Positions 26,101 through 40,300 of a DNA stretch of 64,000 nucleotides are shown here, piece after piece. The DNA comes from Ectocarpus siliculosus (taxonomy: Eukaryota; Sar; Phaeophyceae; Ectocarpales; Ectocarpaceae), in assembly GCA_000310025.1 (NCBI GenBank), contig FN649758.1, forward strand, positions 4,005,249-4,069,248. Reading direction: 5' to 3'. The position numbers and the translations under genes are program-made. Each line of letters starts with the position of its first letter. Position 1 is the first letter of the stretch. The notes beneath the pieces are model-generated. The model did no database searches, was not told the DNA's origin, and was given only the letters and a program-made list of their open reading frames with translations.

Positions 26101-29100
26101 AGCCGAACACTGCGCAAAGGAAAACATGCGCTTGAAGCTTGGACGAACTCTTGTTACTGTGTGGTCGGTGTTTCCAATTCCTGGATTACGCGGGTATCTT
26201 CATTACACCAAGAGCTCGTTTCGCATCAAACATTCGCTAACGACTGGCACCTTTGTTTTGAAACTTGTGGTATCCGCCTGAGAGTACCATATTCTTGTCG
26301 AGACCGGTAGGATTCTAGATCAAATACGTGAGTACCGTAGATGGCCTGCGAACTGGCATGTTTTTCTCAAAGGAGACAACACCAGCAAGATGTAAAACCG
26401 AGAGCAGCAAGGATATCATGGTGTGTGGTCCAAAAGGCCGCAGCATAGACTAGACGTGAATGCGAGGGTGAACCCGTCATACAATACCGCGCGCAACATG
26501 AACTTCTGACCTTGTTGAGATTGAAGTGCCAATCCACGATGGTCTTGAAGATTCTCGTGAGAGTGCTGTCGTCGAACTCAAGGAAGCAGAGAATGTTGAA
26601 GTGCCGAAGGAGCCGCGGGGTGATGTGGTTCCTACCCCCGCCAGGAGGTCCCATCGCGCCGACAACAACGGTGTCCACAATTGTCTGCCACGTCATGTCC
26701 TTAAGGTTGTACCTGTTCAGTTCGTACCAAATCATCGGTTGAATGCGATACCCCGATTTTCGGCAACGCCCGTTAGGACAGACTTTCACCCAAGTTGAAT
26801 TTGACCGAAAACCTCACTCGATATTGTTCCAGATGCTCATGGGGCTGGCGGTAGGGAGGTATTTGGACCCAGCACATAAGTTCAACCTTAACATTGTACG
26901 GATGTCGGATGTAGGTCGAAAACGACGCCGTCGCGTCGTGGGAAAAATTGACCGCGACTCGGCGCCCAGATCAGCAGACCCGAGTAGAACACGTTCATGG
27001 AAAAAAACGACATTTTCCACCCGAACATCCGGAAATTTTAAACCACGTGCTGTTCAGCCCTCAATATCATGAGGGCACCTCATCGCATCATCGATTGTTC
27101 GCGAAAATGTGTGTAGCACATTGAAACTTCCTCTCAGTCAAGCTCGAGAGAAAACTCAGCTTACATCGTTTCTACACGGAGATAGTGTACGTTACGTACT
27201 GAAACTTTTAAACCAAGTTCCCTGTTGCTCGCGTTTCGCTGTTCTTAGACCCCCTACCCACACGACAGCTTGGATAAAAAGGCCATCGTCTCACCAGCCG
27301 CCGTTGTCAATCATCTGCCGGAGGAGTTCGAGCGGGGGCTGAGCCCCGTAGGTCTCCACCTCAGGCATGTTGAGATCGTCCACGAATATGATGGCGGTCT
27401 GCCCCATGGGCGGACCGTACACACCTGGGTCGGGTTGGCCGCAGCACACGACGAGAGGGGAAGCAAGGAAATCAGGGCGCGTGAATCATCTCATGTTTGG
27501 GGTAAACCCTTTAGCGGCATCAACCCACCGGCGTGTCAAAGTTCTCATACTTAGGCTCGGAACTACACAAAGATTACTATCGGTTTGCGCCTACCCCTCA
27601 ACACACTGGTAGAGTTGAGCATGGGAACACGCCAGGGCACCTCCAGTATATTATCATTCGCTACCATGCACAATCGGTTGCTTAACACTTAACACTGTAC
27701 TACATCTCAAACCCCGAGGTGTTTCGTCTCTTGCCGCGTAGACTGCAACACTACCAGCACCGAGAAACTTCTCTGGAGTTTCTTCAACCCCCCCCTTTTC
27801 ACCTTTGCGCCTTTTGTCGAGCTTTCCGTCAATGATATCTTGCGTCATGTTTGCGCTTGTCTTGGCGCTGAACCCCAGAGTCAGAGGCTTGAACTTGTCC
27901 TGGGGCAGTGCCTGTGCAAGGACCGGGTACACGGTTCTGTTAATCACCCGCTCCTAAACGCCGCGAAAAAGAAAAGCCATCGGCCGCCACGGGTACCGCT
28001 CTCTTCGCGCGAAACGTTCGGCGCGGGTGTATTGCACACTAGGCTCAAGTCCTGAAGAAATCCGGCGCATCCCTTCCTAAGCCGCGCTCGTCGCCGCGGT
28101 AATCTGTCAAAGAGCGGAAGATACCAGTTTCGGGTGGTCCGTCTCCATGTTGTATTTCTCACCTGAGTGATGGTCTTGAAAACATATGTCGACTTGCCGG
28201 TACCCGTCGGCCCGCACACAATCGTCTGCGCAACAACAACGGCAGCAGCATCCCGGGCGTTTCGTTCATTATACTAACACCACGTTCATCGTGCTCGGCG
28301 AGTGCTCGGACAATTGGAAGTAAGAACTCCAGAGAAACAATAATTAGGATGCTGCGCTTGGAGTCCGGAGCGAAGTATTTCACTCCAGTCAGCAAGAGGG
28401 GAGGATCAGGTCGCGGAATGGTACGGGGAGTCCGCTCGATGATATCTGAAAGATGGAGAAGGGTGAATCGAGTCAACACAACAAGGGTGAGAAAACCTTC
28501 GCACCATCAACATTCACTCGCAGGAACTCGATGTGCGTTCCACGATGATTCACCTTCTTGTCGCGGTTCAACAGAAGGGTCAAAAGGGAGTTGTACTGGG
28601 CCGTGTAGGCGTTCGGCACGACGATGTCTCCCATCGTGGCCGCGTCGGGGATCTGAAGCTCCGGCAGCATGTTCACCCACTGGACCCACTCCCCCCGCGA
28701 TGGGTTGTAGAAGTGCGCTCGAGGACCGCCGTCCCGTACCGGGCACGGATTGGAGAGCTTTCCGGAGAACGCTCTTCCCTTCTCGGCGAAGTTCGGTGGG
28801 CTCCATTTTCGGACCTGAAATTCCCAGAGAGGAAAATGGAACATGAAACCACGACGAAAAGAGATGCAAATCCAAACTCCAATCATCAAGTGGTTCCTTT
28901 ATTTCCTGCTTCAAACGCGTGAATAAAGAAGTGAACCGTAGGAACAAAGATGTCGGTATTTGCATACCAGATGCATTGAGGTGCGACGTACGGGAGACAG
29001 TGCGAGTATCACCCACGACGTGCAACGTATTGTTCGACTCGCGTTCGAGGGCAACTCGATGTTGGCATCTCAAACAAAACGAGAGAGCACCGGTGTCGAG

Positions 29101-32100
29101 GTGAGAGCCCAACATTAACTCAACAAGAAGCCTTCGTTCACTCTTGCCCGCCTATTCTCGCCTCCCCTCGTGAACTCGGCGACGCAACCGTTAGAGTGCG
29201 GTGTTGCGTACCAACACCACGTTAGGATCGCATAGGTCACTAACCTAAACATGGGGCTACGTCAATCAACAAGCAGCGTGCGTAATAACGTATGTGAGCC
29301 TTTTCGCGACTCCCGCGCTGTCTGCACTAAATACTTTCAACAACCTTGGAAGAACGGTTTGTCTCTCCGAACAACCACCCACGATTGCTCTTCAAGCATC
29401 CACCATTGAGATTGCAAACTAGCCCATGGACGCAACCCTCCAGCGCGTCGCCTGCCTGCTACTCACAGAATCCTCGACCATCCCCGCACCTGAAGCGCGT
29501 TGTTAACCCCTTCCCACTCGTTTTCGATCACTCCCAGATCGGCGACGATGTTGTCCAGGAACTCCAAGAACGCCTTCTGACCGGCCTCGACCCCGGTGCT
29601 GCCTAGCGACCACACCAGGCCGAACATAAAGCAGCACTCTACGTGCTTCGCGCGCATGGCAAGCGTCTTTTTGGTCGCGAGCAACGGGACAGGCGCGGCA
29701 GAAGGAGCGGGAAGTAAGGGGATTCCTTAAGTCTGCTTTGAAGGTATATCATGAGTAGGATAGGTTGCTTCCCCTTCGACGGGGAGAATTTCGACCGTCG
29801 CCCGTTATCGGCACGGGGGGCGACGGTGCTTTCCTTTCGCAGTGCTCCTTGTGCGAGCGAAACGACGCAGGATGTGCAGCAGCAGGTGACACGGGTTCGC
29901 TGAACTAATGCCGTCCATCAAATCACATTGCCGCCTCCATTCGGTTCCTCAACAAACCAAGTCTTGCTTCACGTTCGGTGGGCGCTCTGTCGTTATCGTC
30001 AACGATTCGTGCGTGTTTCCCTGTTTCTCACGAGTTCACGCGCGCAGCACGACAGGATGTTGTAACGCACAGGAACACCGAAATTTGTTTTCAACGTCAC
30101 CTACCAAATATAGGAGTATGCCATATTCGCAACTGCGCAGACAGCAATCCAACGCGTTTGGCTACAAATAAGTTGCCTGAAACCCAGCAACTGGGAAGGT
30201 GAGTAGCTTGTCGACCGTGGGGGGGTATGGTAGGCTGGGAAAATCCTACAACTCAAGGCGTCGATCGAAAGCCACACCTTTGGGTCCATGGCCTCTGCTT
30301 CCTCGGCACCCGCGGAGGCCTTCGACTTCGATAAAGACTGCTTGCGGCCCCCTGCCCCTCCCCCCCGGGTCGCCTCGAATGCCTCTTCTAGCTGGCACTC
30401 CATGATGTTTATGAGGGACTGCACCAGGTTTGTGTCTACGGTTGGCACCTTAAAAGGATAGAGAGGGACGATGTGGATGCTGCGGATTCAACATGTTTGA
30501 AAAACCTCAGAGAGAGGGTGTTTTTTCTTGAACGAGGGCTAATTGGTGTCTTCAGTAATTTCAACCAAGGTCCCTCATGGTAGTATCCCTGTGCCACTCG
30601 AGCTGTCCCAGGCGCCACGGTTGTTCACGAGAATCGCCGGAAAGGCTATACTAGAACAGAAACACCTTCCGAGCAAACAGGACAGCACCAGCGCCGACAA
30701 CAACGGCAATGCCTCACCATCTCAGACACCTCCCTCCGCAAGAACGCCAGGCATGGCTCCACCAGCCAGGCGAACAGCTCGCGCACCAGAAGGCACTCGT
30801 TCGCTGTCAGGGTGAACTTCGTCGGCCCGTTGGCGGCGGATGGCTCGGCGGTGGCGGCAGCGTCGTCCCCTGCTCCACCCGGTGCCCCATTCTCCAAAGC
30901 GGAGATATCCTTCACTTGGTGACTGGGATTTATATTTGCGAACAACGCAAGACGCAATGGGCGAGGGAGCGGCAACTGTAGGGCTTATAAGGTCAAGAAA
31001 CAAATTCTTCGTGCGAAATTTATGTAGCATCCATCACTGGCACGTAGCGTTCCTCGTGCAGGCTGCCGCCCCACTGTCTCCAACATTTTGTAAAACCCGG
31101 TGGCAGTCTTGAAGGGTTGCAAGCAGTGAGACACGTCCGACACGGCTCTCACCGTCTGATCCAGGAGTCCAGGATAGGTTGCCACCCCAACTTTTCTGGC
31201 TCCATGTAGATCATCCCGCAACGGCTGACGGTGGCTGGGGAAGCTACAAGAAGGTCCATGGGCTCGAACATCATGGACATCACGCCAGACATGGCGATGA
31301 TCTCTCCGCTCATGAGGCACAGCTGGTGTGTTGAGGGGTGGAGGGGCGAAGAGATTTCTTGGGGATAGTCTGCGAGGAACAGTTGTGCCGGAACGCTGTA
31401 TCGCAATTCTCCTTCCGCTAATGAGGAACGGACTTGGTTGTCGGCGTCACGGTTCGGGAACATGGGTACCGGGAACGAAGTCGGCGATGGACTACGTATT
31501 GAGCTAGAGATACAATGAAGGATGGTGACTCTAGCTTTGTTTTAGCACTATGCACGCGCCGCAATGTATTACCCTCTTATACTTTCGTGGTATTTGTTGT
31601 TCAGCAATCTCACGAATGCCTCTTCGACGGTGGAATTTTCTTGAGTTTACTGGTGGTGTTCTTGTGCTTGCCCTAATTTCGTGGACCGGATCACTATCAT
31701 TGTCACCGGGTTTCCTACGTCGTCTACGGAAGACAAAAATAGCTCCGTGAGTAAAGTATTTTCTTCCAGCGCAAAAAAAGTCATCGCACGTTGGAGCATC
31801 ATGTGTTCCCGATGAGTAGTTGCATAGTGTTGTCAAGCAAGTCTATGTGCTCAACGAACTTCCGTCTATTCCGTGCAACTCTGTGTGGAGAAGGAAACAC
31901 GGACAGAACATTATTTGCACAAATAGAGTACATTACAGTACCTTTTTGTTGTCGTCGAGAACGGTGTTCATGTTTTCGATCCAAATGGCATCCACAGGGC
32001 CGTCGAACAGGATCCACTTGCGGTCTCCCGGTTCGCCCACCTGTCACAAAGAACGCTTCATCTTCGTTTCACTGGCGATGCAATGGTCCAACCATGCATA

Positions 32101-35100
32101 GCACCATAAAAAATACATTTTTCCGCAGTACCTGTCCGGTATCGTCGAAGGACCTCAAGGGGATGTTGCCATGCATGAGGCCGTGATGCATGACTGCGAA
32201 CGCCTGTGTTATCGTTGCAACATTATTAAAGGACGTCGTCAACAAAATATCAACAACAACTACTACTGCTGAAAACAACAACGTTGAATGGTTGGAGGAA
32301 ACCTTCGAACACGCTCCGTCGTCACACCTTATTCGAGGCGGCGTTCCGGTACTGAATGGCGAGGACTCCGTCCGTCCACTCGTGCGAAGTGGGATCGAAC
32401 TGGCCGTACAGCTGCCCCATCGCAATGGACTTGGGGTTCATCAGGAACGGTATCACCTTAGACCAGCGGACATCCTCGGGGTATCTACCAAAATTCGTTT
32501 AGTGTACATGTTGCAGGTGAGAAAGCAGAACTGGGCCAGTCAAAGACGGGAGGTGCTCGTTGAGTATTGCGTTTGAGTTTTAGCCCCTACAGATGATGTG
32601 AAAGAATAGTGGTTGCATGCAATAATATGACGCGAAATCAACTCGTGGGGGAAGCGTTGGTACTGTATGGGGCAAACTCAAGAGGAGAGCGCCTGTTGCT
32701 TAGAGATATGCCGATTCGGACCAGTTGGACGTCTACCGTCCGATGGTCCATGTGGCGGTAGAGTGAGTACAAGCAGCGCAAAAACAAAGGCAATCCAGCA
32801 TAATTGCGACACCCGCACACATGACAATGCGAGGGTGGAGACGAAAACCTGCCCTGGCATCGGTTGGCCACCTACCTTTTCGCTCTTCAAGAACGCTTCT
32901 GTTGAGCGAATCTCCGGCGATAATTCTTGTGTCCAACGGATCGAACGTACGTGTAAATCGGCGTGGATCTCGTCTATCGCACCTCGTGTGGAGGAGACCG
33001 AGGGCGAACGCCAGCACCTTCCACGCCATGGTCTTGCCCGAGAACGGCAGCCCGACGATCATGAAGCCGTGGCGGACCACCATCATGTCGTAGATCTGCA
33101 CGACCTTCTCCCAAAAGTACGCCGTCGGCTGGAGGTTGTAGTGGTCGCACCCGTCGTTGAACGCCTGGGATGATGACGTGCGGCGATCGTGCGCAACTTT
33201 AGGCATAGTTTATCCTCAATTAAGAACACAATGTTCCAGTTGCCAGGTCAGGTGCATAGGGTGGAGCTTTGTACGCCCCCTGGAACCACCAAGAGTGTGG
33301 TGTACCGGTCGACATGAAGCGATACCCTAACCCGTTACGAGGGATTCGACCGACTGGTATGCTCATACCCCCCGAGCCAAAGGCATTCGGCTCGTTGCCG
33401 GACCGTTTGGCGCTTGTAGTACCGGCGGAAATGAGCCTGTTTGCTATTGCTTTGATTGACAATGCATCACCCTACGCTCGATGAGGTGACCTCTCACATG
33501 AACGTGTTCAGAGACGTGCCCCGCTCTCAAATAAGGCGGGCAGAGGTTCTGCTGAACCATGCTTCCAAACAATACTTGGCGTTGCACAAGATTCCCTGGT
33601 AGAATATACGTATTTCGTAGCTTTCTGTTGTTGTACTCACTTTTCGCATGGCGTCCCTGTCCGGGTCGGGCACCTTCACGCCGGGGAAGAGGTCTGATAC
33701 GATGCCGTTGAACAGAGGGACGTCGAACCACAGAAACTTGGGCAAGTTCACGTCTATGATCGACCTGACAAGGGGGGTTCGGTGAAGATACGCCCGCCCG
33801 ACACAAGCGAACGGAGGAAAGGGAGATGGTCTCGCGTCACGGTATGAACCTGTTCGCTTGCAATGTCGGACTCCGTCAAAATTCGAGATCGTATTAGGAG
33901 CCCTCCCTCACCGACACCAAGAGAGCCACGCCACCCGTCTCACCAACACAATTTAGAGTTGTTGTTGTTTGTGGTCTTCGCATTAAAAACCGTTTCGATC
34001 TCTTTACCCAGCACCTTCATCTATCCGTACTGATTGACCGTAGTCACAAATTTTAAAGCCCAAAACAATATTTGTGGTCCTCGCGGGAAACAATAAACCT
34101 TCCCTCTTTTGCACTAAGAACCGATGCTCGCCCCATGAACGACAAAGCACAGCAGTCTACACCACATAATTGACTGTCCTCTCGTTTATACCTCAGGACC
34201 AAGATGTCCTCCGGGAGGTGGGCGTCGGAGCGCTTCAGGTTCCCCGCGGCGCGCAGCACGGCCACCACCGCGCGCATGCCGTAGTCGTAGTGCGACTGCG
34301 AGGAGAGCTGCTCGGAGCAGAGCTTGTACGTGGTGACGATCTTGACCGACATTTTCTTCGCGTCCGTGTACCCGAACGAGTACAGGATAATCTCGCTGAT
34401 CATGCCGTAGTCGGGCACCATCATCGCCACCGTCCGAAACAGCACCTAATCCGTGACAATCATCGGGTTGGACGAAAAGCAACACATTGACTGATATGGC
34501 ACGGTGGGAAAATATTTTTTTCTACATATGGGATGATGGCGCGAGGTGTGATACGTAGGTGTTAGACGCAGTACATCACGGGACCGCTCCGTGCGGTATG
34601 AATCTCGGTGCGTTGGTCGGCTTTTAACTATGAGCCAGGGAGGTCGATTGACTGACTTTTGGGCGGTGCACGTCGGGAGAGCGCCCCGAACTTGTCGATA
34701 ATCATCGAGAATATTCTGAGCAACTTACTCTCGTCTAACCCCATGAGATATTGACTGCACTATACCGTTTGGAAGTACGTGGGAAAGTCTTTGGTTGGAG
34801 GATACCCAAGCCACGGGAACAGCAAAATCAAAGTTCTGGATAGAGATTGGTGATCTCCTCATGCGTCGAGCTCTGAGAAATGCATGGCTTCTCCATGCTG
34901 TACAACAACCAAGGCGTCGCATGCGAAACGATTGGACAGTGGGATCCAGCCCAGAGCGAAAGGGCACCTTCAAGTTGTCGGGGAGCTCGGCCCGGCCGGC
35001 GTACCCCGGGTTCATGGTGATGAACGGGCAGCACGTGTGCACGAGGTTAAGCTCCGTGCCTTCGAAGACGAAGCGTTTGAGGCCTCTCGCCTTGGCCTGC

Positions 35101-37279
35101 TGAATACACAGCACCTGGCCGAGAATGCAACCCAGGGCAACAACACGTCGTGTGCAGAGAGCGGTCAACGTCCTGCTGATATGCTGGTTAAGTCCCGGTG
35201 GATATGTTGGCACGACCTCGCCACGTTCTGGACGGGTGAGTTCGTTCGAACGTCGGTGAAGTCACACGAACTGGTCTAACCCTCACGTCTTTCCAACAAA
35301 CAACTACACTTAACGTGAGCACACAAAATCGACTTCCGGTCGACGATGAAAAGGAACGGGTGTATCCTTCTGGCGAAAAAAGGAAAGTGGGGCATGGACC
35401 TCTGAACAAAGTTGGAGAACAACAAAAAAATCTTCGTGCCCTTCCTTCTATATGACCCAGTCTGGTGCGTCCGGGAACATTCGGAAAGGCGCGAGAACCG
35501 GTGTCCAGACCAAGGAGGAGGGGTGAGAACCTATTCGAAGCTCTTCTCAGCATCCCCTACCAACGGCAAACAGGGACTTGGAGCATCAAGGAAAAGCGCC
35601 CTGTACCTGTTGCGCCACCACCGAGAGCACCTCGAGCTGGATGCGGTTGAATTCGTCGAAGCAGGCCCACGCGCCGGAGGACGCAAGGCCTATTCGGAGC
35701 AAATGGCGTCAGGATGGCAACGACCAGGGTAAGTCGTGCGAAGCTATGACCCGAACCTGGTCGCCTACACGAGGTGTAGCTATGTCGTGCCGTGCACTCC
35801 CACGGAAGCATTGGGTACGGAGTGTCAGGATCGCAGCTGGAAGCGGACGGATATACCGGAGTCCAGAGGAATACGTTTCAAGTAGCCAATACTACGTTGC
35901 TCTATTTATGTATTATATAGAGTACGTCTAAATTTGGCTATAGAATACGTAGAAAAAAATTGAAAATAGAATACGTAGAAAAATTGAGCCTACGTTTCAA
36001 AACAACGGGTACCTTTGAAGAACTTCCCCATGGCCAAGTAGTCCAGGCCATCGGAACAGTTGGTGACCACGCACTGGATGGCGATGGCCTTGCCCAAATC
36101 CTTCGTCGTCTCTGTCTTGCCGGTACCCGCGGGACCCTCGGGGGCTCCGCCGAGGTTAAGGTGGATCGCTCCCATGAGTGTGCGGTAACACCTTTCCGTG
36201 ATGAGGGGACGCGATTCGCCGGGACAACAATTACCCAACAGACAAGTAAATAGTTGTTTCTTTGCTTTATTTGTCGTGGCACCGCCAGTTCGGCTTGTGG
36301 CCCGGGCCAAGGACTTCAAAATGAGGGTTTGCGGCAGGAGGGGGCGTGCCTCAATATCGTCAAAGTTGCTCATAACTCCCGCTGAACGCACCACACTCGA
36401 GCGGTTGTGTCTCTCTGTTGCATGTACGCAATGATGACGTTAATCTTCGAACAAGTGGCATGTTTCCGTTTTTCCTCACCTGTCCGTGAGGGGCGTGATG
36501 ACCAACCGGCCGTTGTTTCCAAGGTATTCATACCCGTACAGCTGGATTGCGTTGATCATCTTGCACGTGATCGAGCCCGGTTCTCCGGAAAAGGCAGACT
36601 GGCCCCCCTCCTCCCAGTAGTACCTGTTTTCGAGGCATTCGAATCGCATTAACGTCCAAGCACACTCCACCCGCTTGTCGGCTAGCCATGACAAAGTGGT
36701 GCGCTGTGCCCTAGATTTGCAATGGGGTACCAAGCCGCCAAACGCCGCAATCCCGCGGATCCCCTTCACGTACTGCTCCGGAGTGGCACGCAGCAGCACC
36801 CCTGTGAGCGGGCAGAACGATGTCATATTTCGCCCCTCGGAAGCCAGACGAACACAAACATTATGTTCGCGTTGGAGATTTTGCCAGGTGTTCGGCACCA
36901 GGGAGGATTCCCTCCTCCCAAGAAAAAACACACCACACACGACCGTACACTCCATGTTATCGCGTAAACGCCGAACTGCACCGCACACGGCACGGCATAC
37001 CGGAGCTGCGCCAGCCAGTCGAACTCTCCGATGTCGGAGATCTTGAGTGAGGCGAGCTCCTCGGTGGTGTCTCGGTTGTGCACGTCCATCACGACCATGG
37101 CCCCGAGGGACGTCCGCAGGTTCTTGTTGATGTCCGTCCGAACGAGCTCCACGGTGCGGAGCAGCTCCTCGCAGGAGAACTCCCAGTGCTTCTTCAAGGC
37201 TTCCGGATCCTCGGTCATGTGCGTGATGACGGTCTCGAGGGTATGCGTCCACGCTTGCTGGTTGACGACCAGCATCACC

Positions 37280-37314
<35 letters not shown>

Positions 37315-40300
37315 GTTGTTGTTTCTCACATTTGCTCCATAGTCCACAAAAATGGGGAGCCCGTGGTCGCAAAAACCCGGCACATACGACGACGCCGCGG
37401 GGAAACAAAACAAAATGATAGAAAGAAAAGAACAGCTACCGCACCGACCGGTCGAGAAAAGAGCACTCGGAAACCGATCAAAATAAAACAAAACAAAACA
37501 AAGAAAAAAATAAAACCTGTGTGCGACGCGGAACCCGGAAGTAGCGTATGAACTGTATTTCAACATACACCCCAGCAGAGGGAGCGACGGAGTCGTTCGG
37601 AGCTTGGCCGCCGGCCACGGCGGAGTTTAATGAATGGTCCGAAGAAAACCCTCGGATCTGAGCACTACCGCTGAGATGTGGAGGTGTCGTAGTGTGGCGC
37701 TGCGAAAGGCTTGGCGACGGGGAGTAAGTCCCTCAGCGGAGACACGCCATGCCCGCGAAGGAGAACTTCCACTCCAGACCATCGTCCTTTCACCCTTGGC
37801 AGAAAACGTTCAGACCCCTCCTCCTGGTCTTTCGACCTTTCTCAACTTGTTTCAATAATTTTAACCGGGTATTCCTAGGCATAAGCCCCAAACACACCGC
37901 TACATAGTAGAACCGGAAGGAGTACCTGATTGTGGAACGCGATAGAATCTTGCGCGTATTAAACGCCTGCGTCCCGTCTACAACGGGCGGTGGTGCTTTG
38001 CCATTCCACACCGCTCGCCGAATGTATACCGCGACCTGTCATTGACAAAGGCTCACCTGTCCCGGCCATTTTTGGACCCAGTCCAACCTGTCGGAGGACG
38101 CGTGATCAACCATGGACGTGTCGATGGAGTAGGCTAGGCCCTTTTTCATCATGATCTCCACCTCCACGAGCCAGCGCTCCACGTTTCCGCCAGAGTTGTT
38201 CGGGTTCACCATCGCATGCTTCACCTACAGTTCAATAGTTTTCCGTGGGGTACAGCAAGTAGGTTTTCGCCGGGGAACGAGATGCAATGCACACCTTGTC
38301 AAGGGGAAAAACGCTTGCAACCGTTCTTGGTGACGTCAGGCTGGCATTCACATTGAAATTAATTGCAGGTGCGAACTCTACTCCCGACACGATCCGCAAA
38401 CAACCGCCACGAAAAGCAGTCATGTTGTGCTCTACGAGATACCCCAAAGAATATCAGATACCGTTCGGCACGCCATCCTCAGTAGTATAACGCACGAACG
38501 ATTCTCTCCTCCTGTCGTACGGAAAAACCATCGCAAAGAGCCCTAGCGACGACAAGGAACAACCCGCCGGTAACCTTTGAATAGGCGGGAGCGGGAATTG
38601 CAGAGTGAACTCGCTTCTGAGCAAGCCATCGGCCGACCCCTGATGCTAACACATACCCCTCGGGCAAACACACGCTTCCAACGAAGAGAGGCACACAGGG
38701 TTCATTGTGCACCAAACGTAAGGCAAAGCTAAGTCAGAACTTGCAGCGGCGGCAGAGGCAGCAGCAACTTCATAAAAACACACCACTCATATGCACTATC
38801 GCTTTGAAATTGACAACCTGCTCGTAGGGGAAGTTGATCCGTTCTTCCCCGGGGTCCAGGCAGGCGGTGATGTCCAGGTTGGGCTGGAACTCCAGCTGCG
38901 AGATCCCGTCGAAACACTTCTTGAGGTGCGGCTGGACCCTGAGCGGGTCTTTGGTCTCGGCGAGGATCTCCAGGAGCTCGTCGTTGGAGAGGAAGTAGAA
39001 CCGCGGGAAGGCCAGGCGCTTGGTCTCGAGGTAGTCGTTGAGCCCCTTCTGGATGACGTCGAGCTTCGCGTTCGCGTCCTGCAGGGCCTGCAGGAAGCCC
39101 TGGCGCCTGGCCACGGAGAGGACGGCGGGGTCCTCGAAGGTCTTCTGCATGTGCTCGCGCCACGTCTGGTCCACCGACTGGAACAACCGTCCCTGCGGTG
39201 TATTGCCAAAGAAGCGTGTTCGAGGGCTTCAAAGAGAGACGGTGGTGTCGAACAGAGATAATCTCTATTGCAGTGCGGTTATCGAAACTCCGACGAGTCC
39301 CTCGTTCGTCTTTGCCCTTGCGCTCACAACGCATCTAGCTGGCCAATAGGGACGCAACGGCTCCTGCGGTGACGTTGTTGATGTGCCTCCCAGTTGGAAG
39401 CACGGATGATGTTGTCGTTCGGTGGGCTGACTGCCCTGCCAACCAGTGTACACCAATTCCTAACTCTAACGAAAACACTCAACAACAAACATTGAAGTCC
39501 TTGTTGTGACCCCGGGTGATTCACGGTGTCTTTTCCCCATATCCAACTTCATTGTTTTCCAGAACAGAGGTCTTTCAAGGTATACCCTTGTCAGATGAGA
39601 AGGGGAAGAAAAACATTGCAATTCACCCCGCACTTTTTGCGCACGCTAGCGCTCTCGCAGCTTCTTTCCTCTGTTGAACTTTCGAGCCGAGTTGAGGGGT
39701 CGTGGGGTAAGAAAAAGCGTCACGTATACGTGTCCAGATCAAAGCGATGGCCGCTCGTGTTGACGGCCGGGCAGCGGGGTACCGGCGAGTGGTCTCTGGG
39801 CGGCGACTATAAGCTGCAGCCTGAAACAGACCGCTGCAGTGGACCGTTATTCAGCAGATAAGTTAAGGTTACACAGGTACCGACCGAATGACGCTACAAG
39901 TAGAACACCCGAAGTAACGGGGGAGAACGCCACTTTCGGTCGTCCCCAAGGCACCCTTTCAACGAGGCTCCCGTTGACTGCCGGCGGAGCTGCATCTGCT
40001 ACCGAAGTCGCCACCGACGCTGAAATAAAAAGGAGACTTGCATACCTCTACAGGCATCTGCCGCATGATGTCATCCGACGAAAAGATTGGCTCCAGGTAC
40101 AACCACGTCGCCTGCATCTTAAGCCAGTTGTCCATGATGTCCTGTAGATCGTTGAGCGTCTTCTCCCAGTCCACGATTCTGTCCAAAAACGGCCCTATGT
40201 ACCTACAGCAGTTGATCCCACCGCGGTCAAGGGACATTGTGCGCTTCGGTTATCAATACAAGCACGGCAACGTTTGTAACATACGACGTGAACTGGCCTG

